64,000 nt of DNA from Aquibacillus halophilus (GTDB lineage: Bacteria > Bacillota > Bacilli > Bacillales > Amphibacillaceae): positions 1 to 64,000 of the forward strand of contig NZ_WJNG01000013.1 in the NCBI RefSeq assembly GCF_009649745.1, read 5' to 3'. A program made the translations under genes and the position numbers. Below the pieces are notes generated by a model. That model saw only the letters and a list, made by a program, of their open reading frames with translations. It was not told the origin of the DNA and made no database searches. Positions within the stretch are counted from its first letter, which is position 1. Every line of letters begins with the position of its first letter. This document shows, one piece after another, positions 9,564-18,800 of the stretch.

Positions 9564-10640
9564 TTATTTTATTCCTCTTACCATTTTATAAATCTTTTTA
9601 CTGTATTTTAGTATTGGTCTTCCACCCTTACCTACAACCCCAACCATTTCTGCCAATAAATGAAGCAATATGAGAATAACTATAGCTATTAGTAAAGTTA
9701 GACCAATTGAAGCATTGGAGAACAAAATTGCTAGTGCCCCAAATACGGCACTGAATCCGTATAAAATTATCACCGTATTCCGATGGCTAAATCCAGCAGC
9801 CAAAAGTTGATAGTGAATATGTTTTTTATCAGGCATCATTATTTTTTGCTTATTTATGAATCTTCGTAGCATAGAAAATAAAGTATCAAATATCGGTACA
9901 GCTAAAACAATAATTGGAATTAAAAAGCTGAACAATGTTACATTTTTAAATAAACCTAGCATGGAGATAACTGCAATGGAATAACCTAGAAACATTGATC
10001 CTGTATCCCCCATATATATTTTTGCAGGATGAAAGTTGTGAAATAAAAACCCCAGATTACTTCCAATTAGAACAACACAAAAGAAAATCACTATCAAGCT
10101 GAAGTCTGTTATTGCAATAATTAAAATACTTGTTAATGCAATAGTTGAAACACCTGATGCTAACCCATCTAATCCATCGATTAAATTTATTGCATTTGCA
10201 ATACCGACTACCCATAGTATTGTAATAATTATGCTGAAATTTTGCAGCTCGACTAGTCCGATAAGAGGCAAATTCACCTTATCAATGATTAAACCACCAT
10301 AAACCAATATCCCTGCTGCTAACAATTGACCTGAAAGCTTGATTATTGGCCTGATCTGATATTTATCATCTAAAATACCGGTTATTACAATAATCAAAGC
10401 ACCTATGCTAATTTCTAAAAAATGTTCATGTGATGGAGCCAAATATACCAAACCTAAACATGTTCCAAGGAAAATTGCCAACCCACCTAGCCTTGGGGTT
10501 GGAGTTATATGAATTTTCCTATAATCAGGTATGTCCATTACTTTTAGTTTAATAGCTAATTTTTTAATAGGATAAACTAGAAATAATGTTGATACAAATG
10601 AAATAAAAAATCCAATAATAAGGTCAGTTACATTTAACAT
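9564..10640 (-). CDS. tagO: Undecaprenyl-phosphate GlcNAc-1-phosphate transferase
   Basis: A 358-residue polytopic membrane enzyme of the MraY/WecA/TagO family. It moves GlcNAc-1-phosphate from UDP-GlcNAc to undecaprenyl phosphate, the first step of wall teichoic acid synthesis. Visible family motifs are TPRLGGLAIF (around residue 48), the catalytic NAINLIDGLDGLASG (around 149), the metal-binding MGDTGSMFLGY (around 210) and the cytoplasmic PDKKHIHYQLL histidine motif (around 270). About ten or eleven transmembrane segments are present. It is monocistronic, converges on the LCP gene through a shared terminator, and is functionally linked to it as first and last step of wall polymer assembly. 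Confidence 0.93.
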   Translation of the reverse strand: MLNVTDLIIGFFISFVSTLFLVYPIKKLAIKLKVMDIPDYRKIHITPTPRLGGLAIFLGTCLGLVYLAPSHEHFLEISIGALIIVITGILDDKYQIRPIIKLSGQLLAAGILVYGGLIIDKVNLPLIGLVELQNFSIIITILWVVGIANAINLIDGLDGLASGVSTIALTSILIIAITDFSLIVIFFCVVLIGSNLGFLFHNFHPAKIYMGDTGSMFLGYSIAVISMLGLFKNVTLFSFLIPIIVLAVPIFDTLFSMLRRFINKQKIMMPDKKHIHYQLLAAGFSHRNTVIILYGFSAVFGALAILFSNASIGLTLLIAIVILILLHLLAEMVGVVGKGGRPILKYSKKIYKMVRGIK

Positions 10641-10821
10641 AAGAATATCCCTGCTTTACTTTTAAAAGTTGTGTGTCTTATTACTATTCAACAAAACAAA
10701 TTATATATGTTAATCAAAATATACCAGCCAATCCGACAATATTTTCTTCTATTTTAACATAACTGTTTAAAAAGTAGGGTGAATTTTGGATTTTCCTCAA
10801 CCAGCACTGACTACAAGTCTA

Positions 10822-10858
10822 AATTAAAGAGCACTTCCCACCATCAGGAAGTGCTCAT
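10822..10858 (-). terminator. Terminator of the RND efflux operon
   Basis: Perfect 10-base stem GAGCACTTCC/GGAAGTGCTC with an 8-base loop, just after the RND gene stop and followed on the minus strand by TTTAATTT. Confidence 0.85.
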
Positions 10859-10863
10859 TCCTT

Positions 10864-13800
10864 CTATACTTCTGTTGTCTTTTCTTTTTTCTGTCCAAAC
10901 AAACCTTTAACCTTTATCGATAGATCATCAAACAAGGTATAGACCACTGGAATTAGTAGTAGTGTGAATACACTGGAGACTCCAAGACCAAAGATAACGG
11001 TAATGGCCAATGGCTGCTGCGTCTCGGCGCCTTCACCCCACCCTAATGCCAATGGAAGCATTGCTAGGATTGTCGTTAGGGTGGTCATTAGAATTGGTCT
11101 CATTCTGCTGACACCCGCTTCGAGTATTGCTTCATACCTGTCAATACCTCGCCGCCTAACAATATTGATGTAGTCAACAAGTACAATTGCGTTGTTAACT
11201 ACGATACCGGCGAGCATAATGACCCCAATGAAAGCAGTTATACTAAGTGGTGTACCAGTAATGAATAGTCCACCAAACACCCCTACGGCTGTTGCTGGCA
11301 TAGAGAACATAATAATTAATGGGAATAGGAAGTTCTCAAATTGAATTGCCATTACTGCATATACTAGGAATATGGACAATACAAGTGCAAGAGCTAAGTC
11401 AGAGAATGCTTCTGCCATATCTTCTGCTTCCCCACCTACTGAATAGGAATAATCCTCAGGGAAATTCATGGTAGCAAGTTCTTCCTCGATAGCTGTGCTG
11501 ACACTTCCTAAATCAAGACCTATGATTCCTGTTGTTACATTCACTTGTCTTTGCTGGTTTGCTCTAGAAAGACTCGCTGGTCCTTGTATTTGTTCAAAGT
11601 CAGCAACAGAGGCTAGCGCCACCATGGTGCCTTGCTGCGTTTGGATCATCATATTTTCAAGATCACTAATTGTACTGCGTTCATCTTCCGGATAGGTCAA
11701 CGTGACATTCATCTCATCGCCGTCCTCACGGTATTGCATAACTGTCTGACCAGTGAAATTCATCCGAACTTGATTCATTATTTCCTGATGAGTTAGTCCA
11801 TACTGAGCAGCAATTTCACGATCAACTGTTACGTTTAGTTCTGGACGTGTATCAGAAACAGATGTTGTCGGATTATGAACCCCTTCCACATCGGAAATGG
11901 TATGAATTACTTGATTGGCAAGTTCTCTTAGTACATCGTGCTCGGGTCCATTGATATTTATTGAAATAGGGTCACCAGAGCCCATAGCACCTGCTCCCAT
12001 TTCCGCGACTGTAATTTCTGCTCCGACAATGTCTTGTAAATCTTGATCAATTTCCTGCAATACTTCTTCAGTTGACTGGTTACGCTCTGCTTGCGGTACT
12101 AATTGGATAGTGTAGGATGCACTATTACTGCTACCACCCATCATTCCTATACCACCGCCACCACCACTAGTTAGTGTGACGTAATTGACATCAATTACAT
12201 CTTGGTAGTTTTCCAGCCTCTCACTTACTTGGGCTGCGACTTCTTCCGTTTTTTCAAACGAAGTTCCAATCGGCGTTTCTGCATTAACACTAAGCTGTCC
12301 CTGATCCCCTTGTGGAATGAACTCAGTTCCTATGAAGGGAATTAATGAAAGACTTGCGCCGATTATTAGAACAGTAGCTACTACTGTCGTTTTTCTGAAC
12401 TTCAAAACTTTACGAAGGACTCTTTCATAGCCATTGTTGAATTTGTTCAATAATTGATCAAACCAGTAACGACGTCCATTGTCCTCCATAGCTTTTGTTA
12501 ACAATTTGGATGAAAGCATTGGAATTAACGTAATCGATACGACTAGTGATGCTATTAAAGCAAATGCAACAGTAAGCGCCAATGGTGTGAATAATTCAGA
12601 TGCAATCCCTTCTGTAAACACGATTGGTAAAAATACAACAAGTGTTGTTGTTGTCGATGCTATTACAGCCGGCGCCAGTTCTGAAGCACCTTTTACAGCC
12701 GCTTCTTTTCGGCTATAACCTCGTTGCCGGTACGATACGATGTTTTCTAGTATAACAATCGAACTATCGACCATCATACCTAGACCGAGCGCTAGTCCAC
12801 CCATGGTTAAGACGTTTAATGTTTCACCAGTAAAGTAAAGTAATGTAAAGGTAGAGATGATTGCAATTGGAATTGATACTCCAACGACGATTGTTGCTCG
12901 AACACTCTTCAGGAACAATAGCAGAATGAAGAGGGCAAAAATTCCACCATATACCATATTCTGAACAACAGATGATATCGACTGCTTAACAAATGTTGAT
13001 GTATCGACAACCACTTGCAGATTTACATCTGGTGGTAAATCTCCGTTTAGTTCCTCAATCGCTGCTGAAATATTATCGGATACTTCCACTGTATTTCCAT
13101 CTGATTGCTTCAATATAGATAACACGACAGAAGGCTCACCATTGACTAACGATGTCCCTGAGCTTTGGAATGTATCATTGACATTAGCAACGTCTTCCAC
13201 GTGCAGTGTTGCCCCTTGTGGTGTTTGTACAATCGTTTGTCTAATATCTTCAACCGAGGTGTAATCTCCATTGATACGAACCTGTAAATCCTTATCTCCT
13301 TTTGCCACGACACCAGCAGAAGCAGATGAATTAGCACCGCTTAAGGCTTGCATAATAATTTGTGGACTTAATCCATATTGAGTTAATTTAGCACGGTCAA
13401 GTTCTAACTCAATTACACGCTCTTGGCCACCCTCAACCGTTACAGAAGCAACTCCACCTTGACGTTCAAAGTATGGCACGATTTGATCTTCAGCTATTTC
13501 TTGTAACTGAACGGTATCATCACCTGATAAACCAACCCACATTATTGGTAGTTGGTTCGGATTGAACCGTAAAACTCTTGGATCACCGGTACTATCAGGT
13601 AGCATGCCTTTTACTTGATCAACACTTTCCCTGACCTCGAGCAAGGCATTATCAAGATTAGTCCCTGTGCTAAACATCATGATGACAAGAGAGGAACCAG
13701 ACTGTGATTGTGATTGAATGGATTCAATTCCTTCAATTGAACTTAAAGCTGATTCAAGTGGTTGACTAATTTGTTTTTCGACTTCTTGAGGAGCTGCGTC

Positions 13801-13956
13801 CGGATAGCTGGTTGCAACTACAGCAATAGGAAGATCAATTTCTGGAAAAAGGTCAATCGCTAAGCTACGAACAGAAATAAACCCTAATGCGATAATTGCG
13901 AGTACTACCATTATTACCCCTACAGGGCGCCGGACGGAAGTTTCTACTAACTTCAC
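10864..13956 (-). CDS. swrC: RND-family multidrug efflux pump, SwrC/AcrB-like
   Basis: A 1030-residue inner-membrane transporter with the RND layout: TM1 at residues 13-30, a large extracytoplasmic porter domain (about 35-330), TM2-7, a second porter domain (about 560-850) and TM8-12. TM4 has the proton-relay aspartate in GLGMMVDSSIVILENI, and the conserved porter loops PEIDLPIAVVATSYPDAAPQEVE and AIAQYG/TQYGL are present. In B. subtilis SwrC (YerP) exports surfactin, but substrates here are unknown. A GTG start follows a GGAGGAAGG site that lies at the end of the adaptor gene, so translation is coupled. It is the third gene of a TetR-adaptor-RND operon. A Gly-rich stretch around residues 598-610 is a loop, not a frameshift. 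Confidence 0.92.
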   Translation of the reverse strand: MKLVETSVRRPVGVIMVVLAIIALGFISVRSLAIDLFPEIDLPIAVVATSYPDAAPQEVEKQISQPLESALSSIEGIESIQSQSQSGSSLVIMMFSTGTNLDNALLEVRESVDQVKGMLPDSTGDPRVLRFNPNQLPIMWVGLSGDDTVQLQEIAEDQIVPYFERQGGVASVTVEGGQERVIELELDRAKLTQYGLSPQIIMQALSGANSSASAGVVAKGDKDLQVRINGDYTSVEDIRQTIVQTPQGATLHVEDVANVNDTFQSSGTSLVNGEPSVVLSILKQSDGNTVEVSDNISAAIEELNGDLPPDVNLQVVVDTSTFVKQSISSVVQNMVYGGIFALFILLLFLKSVRATIVVGVSIPIAIISTFTLLYFTGETLNVLTMGGLALGLGMMVDSSIVILENIVSYRQRGYSRKEAAVKGASELAPAVIASTTTTLVVFLPIVFTEGIASELFTPLALTVAFALIASLVVSITLIPMLSSKLLTKAMEDNGRRYWFDQLLNKFNNGYERVLRKVLKFRKTTVVATVLIIGASLSLIPFIGTEFIPQGDQGQLSVNAETPIGTSFEKTEEVAAQVSERLENYQDVIDVNYVTLTSGGGGGIGMMGGSSNSASYTIQLVPQAERNQSTEEVLQEIDQDLQDIVGAEITVAEMGAGAMGSGDPISININGPEHDVLRELANQVIHTISDVEGVHNPTTSVSDTRPELNVTVDREIAAQYGLTHQEIMNQVRMNFTGQTVMQYREDGDEMNVTLTYPEDERSTISDLENMMIQTQQGTMVALASVADFEQIQGPASLSRANQQRQVNVTTGIIGLDLGSVSTAIEEELATMNFPEDYSYSVGGEAEDMAEAFSDLALALVLSIFLVYAVMAIQFENFLFPLIIMFSMPATAVGVFGGLFITGTPLSITAFIGVIMLAGIVVNNAIVLVDYINIVRRRGIDRYEAILEAGVSRMRPILMTTLTTILAMLPLALGWGEGAETQQPLAITVIFGLGVSSVFTLLLIPVVYTLFDDLSIKVKGLFGQKKEKTTEV

Positions 13957-13958
13957 GA

Positions 13959-14825
13959 TTAACCTTCCTCCTTCATGATGTCTACTTTATATCCGTCAGC
14001 TAAGGTTAATTGGCCACTTGTAACTACTGTGTCCCCTTTGTTAATTTCCCCTTCTATAGCTGTCCAATCGGTTTGTGCTTCGATAACTGTAACTGCTACT
14101 TTCTTCGCTTCGTCATCTTCAATGACATAAACATATGTTTCATCAGCTTCTTCCACCAAAGCAGTGGTAGGAATCTGCAAAGCACTTTCTACTACATTTT
14201 CTGGTAGATGAACAACCGCAACCATACCTGGTTTAATGTTATTAGCTTGATTATCAACTGATAGTTCTATCGTGTATAAGCCTGTTTCGTTGGCGACCGA
14301 AGAAACATAATCAATGGTTGCAGCTTCTTCTAAATCGATCGTGTCAAAGCGGACGGTTGCTTGATCATTACCATCGAAAATGTCTAAGTTTTCAGCTGTT
14401 ACATTAAGCTGTATTTGTATTGTGTCTAAATTTACAATCACGGCAAAAGGTTCGGTGTTGGATATCATGCCACCTTCTTTAGCATCTAGTGTTGTTAGTT
14501 GACCAGAAGCAGGGGCTTCAATATCGAGTTCGCCTCGACCATCAGCTCGTGTTATGGTTGCAATTATGTCTTCTTCATCTATTTGATCACCTTTGGCAAC
14601 TTCTAATGTTTCAATTTCACCAGCAACAGGAGCAATTACCGGTGTACTACTTTCTGGCATGGTTCTTCCATAAAATTTCTTCTCAACAATGAGGTCTTCT
14701 TGGATTACCTGATCAACCTCTACTGGTGTTACTCTATCTTCTTGTTCTTCAGTTGTTGTATCATCCTCCGAGCATCCGACTAAAATAAGCATTAGTGCAA
14801 ACAGCGGAAATAAAAATTTCTTCAT
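13959..14825 (-). CDS. Membrane-fusion/adaptor lipoprotein of the RND pump
   Basis: A 288-residue lipoprotein with lipobox LILVGC (Cys18), then a short acidic linker. The two halves of a lipoyl-like domain follow (PVAGEIETLEVAKGDQI and EAPASGQLTTLDAKEGG), with a beta-barrel region and a C-terminal GLPLT-type domain typical of RND periplasmic adaptors. Almost no alpha-hairpin separates the lipoyl halves. That fits a Gram-positive pump that does not need to dock to an outer-membrane channel. It sits three bases upstream of the pump gene and is certainly co-transcribed. It should be anchored to the outer face of the membrane, assisting the pump. Confidence 0.9.
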   Translation of the reverse strand: MKKFLFPLFALMLILVGCSEDDTTTEEQEDRVTPVEVDQVIQEDLIVEKKFYGRTMPESSTPVIAPVAGEIETLEVAKGDQIDEEDIIATITRADGRGELDIEAPASGQLTTLDAKEGGMISNTEPFAVIVNLDTIQIQLNVTAENLDIFDGNDQATVRFDTIDLEEAATIDYVSSVANETGLYTIELSVDNQANNIKPGMVAVVHLPENVVESALQIPTTALVEEADETYVYVIEDDEAKKVAVTVIEAQTDWTAIEGEINKGDTVVTSGQLTLADGYKVDIMKEEG

Positions 14826-14838
14826 AATAATCCCCTCT

Positions 14839-15729
14839 CTAATCCTGTAGTAACAAATTTATCGTTAAAATTTGAGCAATTTTTTGACAATCAGCCTTGA
14901 GCGCTGGTATTGCCTGAAAATGTGTCAGCATCCCTTGAATGATTATTTTCTTAGGGTTTTGTTTTGCAACCTCTGATTTAATTACTTCAGCCGCTTCCTC
15001 TAATTGTTGTTTCGATTCTTTATCTAAAGGCGTCTGGTTAACCTTTTCAAGCATGGATGAAATGATCGTTTCTACTTTATTTGTGTCTGTAACATTTTCT
15101 TGCCTAAGTAAATTATGATAGCTTAACTGTTCAACAGTTACCTGAGGATGGTCTTTACTAGTAATCATCCCCCGCACCAGATCATCTAACCGTCGAACAA
15201 TAAAGGCAGCCAGCTCCTTCGTATCTACTTTTAAATCATGTACCACTAGATTTTTGCAATAGCCCTGAAGCATGCCATCTAACTGAATTGAAGCATCCAC
15301 AAGATAAGGCTGAATAGCTTCACCATAGATTGCAAGCAAGTTCATTTTTGTCCATTCAAAGCTTTGTTTATTCATCTTCATAATGAAATGATCTAACTGG
15401 TCACCTAATTGTAGATTATCCCTGAAGTGCATTATGATGTATTCTTTGTGATTCGTTAACATCTCTAAAAATACATCTATTTGTTTCGCGAGCTTTTCCT
15501 TTGGCTCGATGTCCAAAGAAGCTATTCGTTCCACTTTTTCAAATACAATTTCCGAATAATACTCAAAAATAGCGACAGTTAATTCCTCTTTCGATTTAAA
15601 ATATAGATAAAATGCACCCTTCGAAACATTACTTTCATCCGCAATTTGTTGGATTGAGGTAGCGTGCAGTCCTTTTTGAGCAAATAATTTAATACTTTCT
15701 TCAATAATTTTCTTTTTCTTATCGTTCAA
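14839..15729 (-). CDS. TetR/AcrR-family repressor of the efflux operon
   Basis: A 296-residue regulator, longer than the usual TetR length of about 190-210. The N-terminal helix-turn-helix is clear: IIEESIKLFAQKGLHATSIQQIADESNVSKGAFYLYFKSKEEL (residues 9-51). The long C-terminal half is helical and divergent and should bind the inducer. It is first in the operon with the adaptor and pump, 13 bases before the adaptor start. Two palindromic sites lie upstream of it (15767-15786 and about 15829-15846), so autoregulation together with the pump is likely. B. subtilis YerO, next to swrC, has the same arrangement. The inducing ligand is unknown. Confidence 0.92.
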   Translation of the reverse strand: MNDKKKKIIEESIKLFAQKGLHATSIQQIADESNVSKGAFYLYFKSKEELTVAIFEYYSEIVFEKVERIASLDIEPKEKLAKQIDVFLEMLTNHKEYIIMHFRDNLQLGDQLDHFIMKMNKQSFEWTKMNLLAIYGEAIQPYLVDASIQLDGMLQGYCKNLVVHDLKVDTKELAAFIVRRLDDLVRGMITSKDHPQVTVEQLSYHNLLRQENVTDTNKVETIISSMLEKVNQTPLDKESKQQLEEAAEVIKSEVAKQNPKKIIIQGMLTHFQAIPALKADCQKIAQILTINLLLQD

Positions 15730-15766
15730 TTGTTCTCACCTAATTCCATTTAATAATGTAACTTGT

Positions 15767-15786
15767 TTGACTGACTAGTCAGTCAA
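15767..15786. promoter_or_regulatory. Palindromic operator 1 of the TetR regulator
   Basis: A perfect 20-base palindrome TTGACTGACTAGTCAGTCAA lies 38 bases before the TetR gene start. Its TGACTGACTAGTCA core is typical of TetR-family operators such as those of QacR/YerO-type repressors. Confidence 0.85.
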
Positions 15787-15806
15787 CTGAATTCAAATAA
15801 AAATAA

Positions 15807-15848
15807 TTGACTAGCCAGTGAGAATGTCACACTGACCAGTCAGTCATT
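15807..15848. promoter_or_regulatory. Second operator region of the TetR regulator
   Basis: ACTGACCAGTCAGTC (15831-15845) matches operator 1 with two changes, and a weaker half-like copy TGACTAGCCAGTGA lies at 15808-15821. Together with operator 1 this gives at least two spaced binding sites across the promoter region. Confidence 0.7.
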
Positions 15849-15902
15849 ATTGTTAACTACTATATCATTATATCCAATCTACATACAATCCATAAGCACT
15901 TA

Positions 15903-16544
15903 TTAACTAAGAATAGTTGCTGCTTGGTTCACAATCATGTCAATCTTCTTTATAGCTGGAAGCTTTTTAAATGATCGATCATTAAATTTTTGATCTAATT
16001 GATTGATGATACCAATGATCTCTTGATCAACAAGTAACTGCTGATAGGTCTCGTGTAAATGACGATATTGCTCAATCGACCGTTTCATTTTTTTATTAAA
16101 ACCTTGTAGATGATAGGAAGTTGAAAATGAAAATAAATCTACTACGTTACTCTCGAAGTTTGGAAAATACGGATTTTTTATATGGAGCATATTCATCACA
16201 AACGGAAATTGCATGGATGGATTGCCATTTCTATTTTTGACTTGGTATAGTTGATGAGTAATTTCGGTAATGTTCGGTCTGTCAGTATTTAGTCTTTCTT
16301 TTTCAAGAAGCTCAAAATATCTTTGTTCAAATTCATCCGTTACACTAGGATTATCTAAATTGTAAAAAGAACGATACACAAATTTAAATAGGCCGTTAGT
16401 TTCTATACTTCCTTTATGTAATTGCTCATGCAATAGTGTATACACTTGATAACTTTCTGAATTCATCTCTTCAACGATTTGCTTCTGATTTTCGATAAGA
16501 ATCTTTTTAACTGCACCTGCATCTTTATAACCCGTTCGTACCAT
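15903..16544 (-). CDS. Uncharacterised protein, about 213 residues
   Basis: I do not recognise the family. The frame opens at 16595, but the ATG at 16544 (MVRTGYKDAG) has a strong AAGGGGG site at good spacing and is preferred. The protein is soluble, mostly helical, rich in Lys, Gln, His and aromatic residues, with no signal peptide, membrane segment or cysteine. A region around residues 125-165 (PFVMNMLHIKNPYFPNFESNV) is distinctive and might be a nucleic-acid or cofactor site, but that is only a guess. Its own promoter region faces away from the TetR operator. Base composition is like the neighbours. Confidence 0.7.
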   Translation of the reverse strand: MVRTGYKDAGAVKKILIENQKQIVEEMNSESYQVYTLLHEQLHKGSIETNGLFKFVYRSFYNLDNPSVTDEFEQRYFELLEKERLNTDRPNITEITHQLYQVKNRNGNPSMQFPFVMNMLHIKNPYFPNFESNVVDLFSFSTSYHLQGFNKKMKRSIEQYRHLHETYQQLLVDQEIIGIINQLDQKFNDRSFKKLPAIKKIDMIVNQAATILS

Positions 16545-16690
16545 AAGTAATCCCCCTTGTATTAGTGTTTTTTCTTGGAGGTAAATTGCCTTCACTCAAT
16601 GATACCATATCTCCATCAATTCTTTACATTATTTAATCCCAGATTACGTTGTATTGTGACTAACCCGGGCTTTAGAACCACAGGAAGAAC

Positions 16691-17173
16691 TTATTCATCA
16701 TCGTTATCAAATAGTATTCCACGATTTATATAGACAATAATCCTTTCTGTACGATTCATTAATTGATCGAATGGTTTCTTTGACGTATCAACAATTAATG
16801 TGGATCCGTCCTTAAATGTAATTTCCGTTAGATTTCCTTTAGCAGAAGTCAATTTGATCTGGTTATATGAAATCCAAGCACAGCCCTTACTTTTTACTGC
16901 TTCAGTTGGAATCAGGTAAATCCCTTCCCCTGGATTAACTGTTAGTGGCAACTTTTTGTTCGTTCCTAATATCTTTTTAGTTGCTTCTCTTCGTCCTTCT
17001 ATTGTGGATCCAGACCTTAAACAACTGTCTCTTAAAATTTGATTTGGGGTTTGTTTACAAAGTATGAGTTTCCCTGGTTCTAGGATTAGTGATTGATACT
17101 CTTCAACGTTGTTTGAAATGACTGCCATCGTACTCTTACAAATATCGTACTTGGCTGTATAATATTTTTTCAA
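16691..17173 (-). CDS. comK: Competence transcription factor ComK, short form
   Basis: A 160-residue protein matching ComK across its core: LIL.PGKLIL, the invariant ILRDSCLRSGSTIEGRREATKKILG (about residues 47-71), NPGEGIYLIPTEAVKSKGCAWISYNQI (about 80-106) and the FKDG.TL..DTS strand. ComK binds paired A-box/T-box sites and switches on DNA-uptake genes. B. subtilis ComK is about 192 residues; here the C-terminal tail, linked to transcription activation there, is missing. The start is a TTG with GGAGGT 8 bases upstream; an ATG two bases after the GGAGGT is out of frame and too close. It stands alone, with a long AT-rich upstream region and then a repeat pair. No clear AAAA-N5-TTTT pair was found upstream. 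Confidence 0.85.
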   Translation of the reverse strand: MKKYYTAKYDICKSTMAVISNNVEEYQSLILEPGKLILCKQTPNQILRDSCLRSGSTIEGRREATKKILGTNKKLPLTVNPGEGIYLIPTEAVKSKGCAWISYNQIKLTSAKGNLTEITFKDGSTLIVDTSKKPFDQLMNRTERIIVYINRGILFDNDDE

Positions 17174-17539
17174 TATCCATTACCTCCAATGCTATTTTGA
17201 ATTATAAAAGTAGTTTACAATAAAATGCATAAAATGGAATTATATGGTGTAGTTTTGTAACAAAATTCGCCAAAGATTATGTACATTTTACAAATTTTGC
17301 ATATTAATATTCCCTTTGTTTTGTTTTTTTGCTATTATTAATTTTTATTGTCTGAAAAGAATGAAATTTTCCGTTAATAAATACCACAGAAACAATGTTC
17401 TGCGGTGAAAAAAATATCTTTAAGAAAGACTGCTTTCTAAAAGATGTTGTTATTTACGGATAATCTATAGACTGCGATGGTAACTTTTTTGATAATTTTT
17501 TCACTTTTCCTTAATTAGCTGCATGTTGACATGCGCTCC
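17174..17539. other. AT-rich comK upstream region
   Basis: Very AT-rich 5' region of comK. Many short A and T tracts are present, as expected for ComK or Rok sites, but I could not assign a definite K-box pair or promoter. No open frame looks real. Confidence 0.4.
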
Positions 17540-17639
17540 GGGCAGTCGCTTTCCGCGGGCAACGCTTCAACTTCCTCGGAAGAATACCACTTCCTGCGGG
17601 ATTTTCAGCCGTCGCTTTTCCCGCTGGAGTCGACTGCCC
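17540..17639 (+). repeat. Hairpin repeat R1 (left partner of pair E1)
   Basis: Outer arms GGGCAGTCG (17540-17548) and CGACTGCCC (17631-17639) are perfectly complementary. Inside are GCTTTCCGCGGGC near the left and TTTCCCGC..GGAGTC near the right. The apical part has CTTCC-TC-GGAAG. It is the shorter relative of R8 at 41927-42061, in opposite orientation, with roughly 35 bases missing from one side of the loop. Confidence 0.85.
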
Positions 17640-17879
17640 TACGCTTCAATAAAACATCATATATGAACAATAAATACTCTGTAGCATCTTCAGAATGTTC
17701 TGTCTCATAGCTCTTTGAAACGACATCCATGAGTTTAAAACGAACTAAAAGTATCGGTTTGTATTTTCAAGGATTCTTATTATTCCGTTGCTTTTAATAA
17801 TTTTCTAATCAAGTGGAGGAATTCATCAAACGTTGTTTAATAAATAACTACTCATTAATTGGAAATTCCCTACAGTGAA
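17640..17879. other. Spacer of repeat pair E1
   Basis: 240 bases between R1 and R2. Its first part (TACGCTTCAAT then ..ACATCATAT) resembles the flank of R8 read in reverse and a segment at about 51288-51312 in E4. No open frame looks real. Confidence 0.6.
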
Positions 17880-17991
17880 GGCAGAATACGTAGACTCCTA
17901 TGGGAACAGCGCGTTCCGAAGACCCCGGAAAAAGCGCTCTTCGCTTTTGAGGAGGCTGAGGTCGTGCCCATGGAAAGCGAAGTATTCTGCC
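17880..17991 (-). repeat. Hairpin repeat R2 (right partner of pair E1)
   Basis: 112 bases with outer arms GGCAGAATAC/GTATTCTGCC, inner stem ATGGG/CCCAT and apical hairpin AAAGCG-CTCTT-CGCTTT. Its reverse complement matches R3 (31157-31268) over the full length. The two differ at inner-stem and apical positions by changes that keep base pairing. Confidence 0.9.
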
Positions 17992-18111
17992 GAAACGGTT
18001 ATGTAGAACACATTCAAAGAGAGTGACAGAAATACAAATTAATACAATAGTTACGTCGCATTTTATATCAAGTGCGAAGGTTAAGAAGCGAAGACTTATG
18101 AAAAGAGCCTT

Positions 18112-18142
18112 AAGAAAAGGACCCAGTGGTTAACTGGGTCCT
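18112..18142 (-). terminator. Terminator of the acidic lipoprotein gene
   Basis: Perfect 9-base stem AGGACCCAG/CTGGGTCCT with a 7-base loop and minus-strand TTTTCTT, just after the stop at 18149. Confidence 0.85.
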
Positions 18143-18148
18143 AAATAA

Positions 18149-18541
18149 TTATTTATCTTCTTCGTCATCAACCATTGTATCTTCATTCGTAGCATCATCG
18201 GTATTCTCTTCCGTCAGACCATTGTCTCCGTCTGTAGTACCTTCAGCACCGTTTTCGCCACCATTGGTATCACCGTTCATACCGTTACCTTCTTCACCAG
18301 TGATATCACCATTATTGCCGTTACCCTGATTGTCTTCAAGGTTTTCATCTGTTAGACCTGTATCCCCATTTTCCCCACCATTTTCTGGATCAACTACATC
18401 ATCCATTTCCTCTTGGATTTCATCTGCAGGCTCTTCCGCTTCTGGTGGTGGGTTTTGATCTTCATCCTGAGCACATGCTGTAAGCAGTGACAAAGCAAGT
18501 ACTGGAGTACCAAGTCTTGTTAACCATTTCTTTTTGTCCAT
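18149..18541 (-). CDS. Small acidic lipoprotein of unknown function
   Basis: A 130-residue protein with a lipoprotein signal peptide: MDKKKW, a hydrophobic stretch, then the lipobox LLTACAQDE (Cys23). The mature part is low-complexity and very acidic, rich in Gly, Asn, Asp and Glu (repeated NGDTGL/NGDNGLTEEN-type segments). It is almost certainly disordered outside the membrane. No family is recognised. A strong GGAGGAAAG site precedes the ATG, and it has its own terminator. Such acidic tails are common in halotolerant bacilli, but a function cannot be given. Confidence 0.75.
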   Translation of the reverse strand: MDKKKWLTRLGTPVLALSLLTACAQDEDQNPPPEAEEPADEIQEEMDDVVDPENGGENGDTGLTDENLEDNQGNGNNGDITGEEGNGMNGDTNGGENGAEGTTDGDNGLTEENTDDATNEDTMVDDEEDK

Positions 18542-18736
18542 TGGGTACTTTCCTCCTTTAGAATAACAACTTCTATTTTAGCTTTCCCTTTTTGCCAGAA
18601 AGTTTCCTCAACGATTTTTTCCATTTCTTTTAAGCAATTTCCACAACCTATTTTACAACTGATACGTGTAAAACGGTCACGTTTAGAATTCATCAAATTG
18701 AACGATAATATACATGGGTTGTTTAAGAATCAAATA

Positions 18737-18768
18737 AAAAAACAATCCTCGCTAGAAGATTGTTTTTT
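18737..18768 (-). terminator. Terminator of fabZ
   Basis: Stem AACAATC/GATTGTT with a loop of about 10 bases and T-runs on both sides; on the minus strand it follows the fabZ stop by about 36 bases. Confidence 0.75.
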
Positions 18769-18800
18769 TCTATAATATAAAGTTCAAATAATTATGAGTA

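Noticed and set aside
17174-17330. ComK boxes before comK
   Set aside because: There are many A/T tracts, but I found no AAAA-N5-TTTT pair at proper spacing that stands out from the AT-rich background.
18126-18329. Plus-strand Ser/Pro/Val-rich frame opposite the lipoprotein
   Set aside because: It is the complement of the low-complexity lipoprotein gene.
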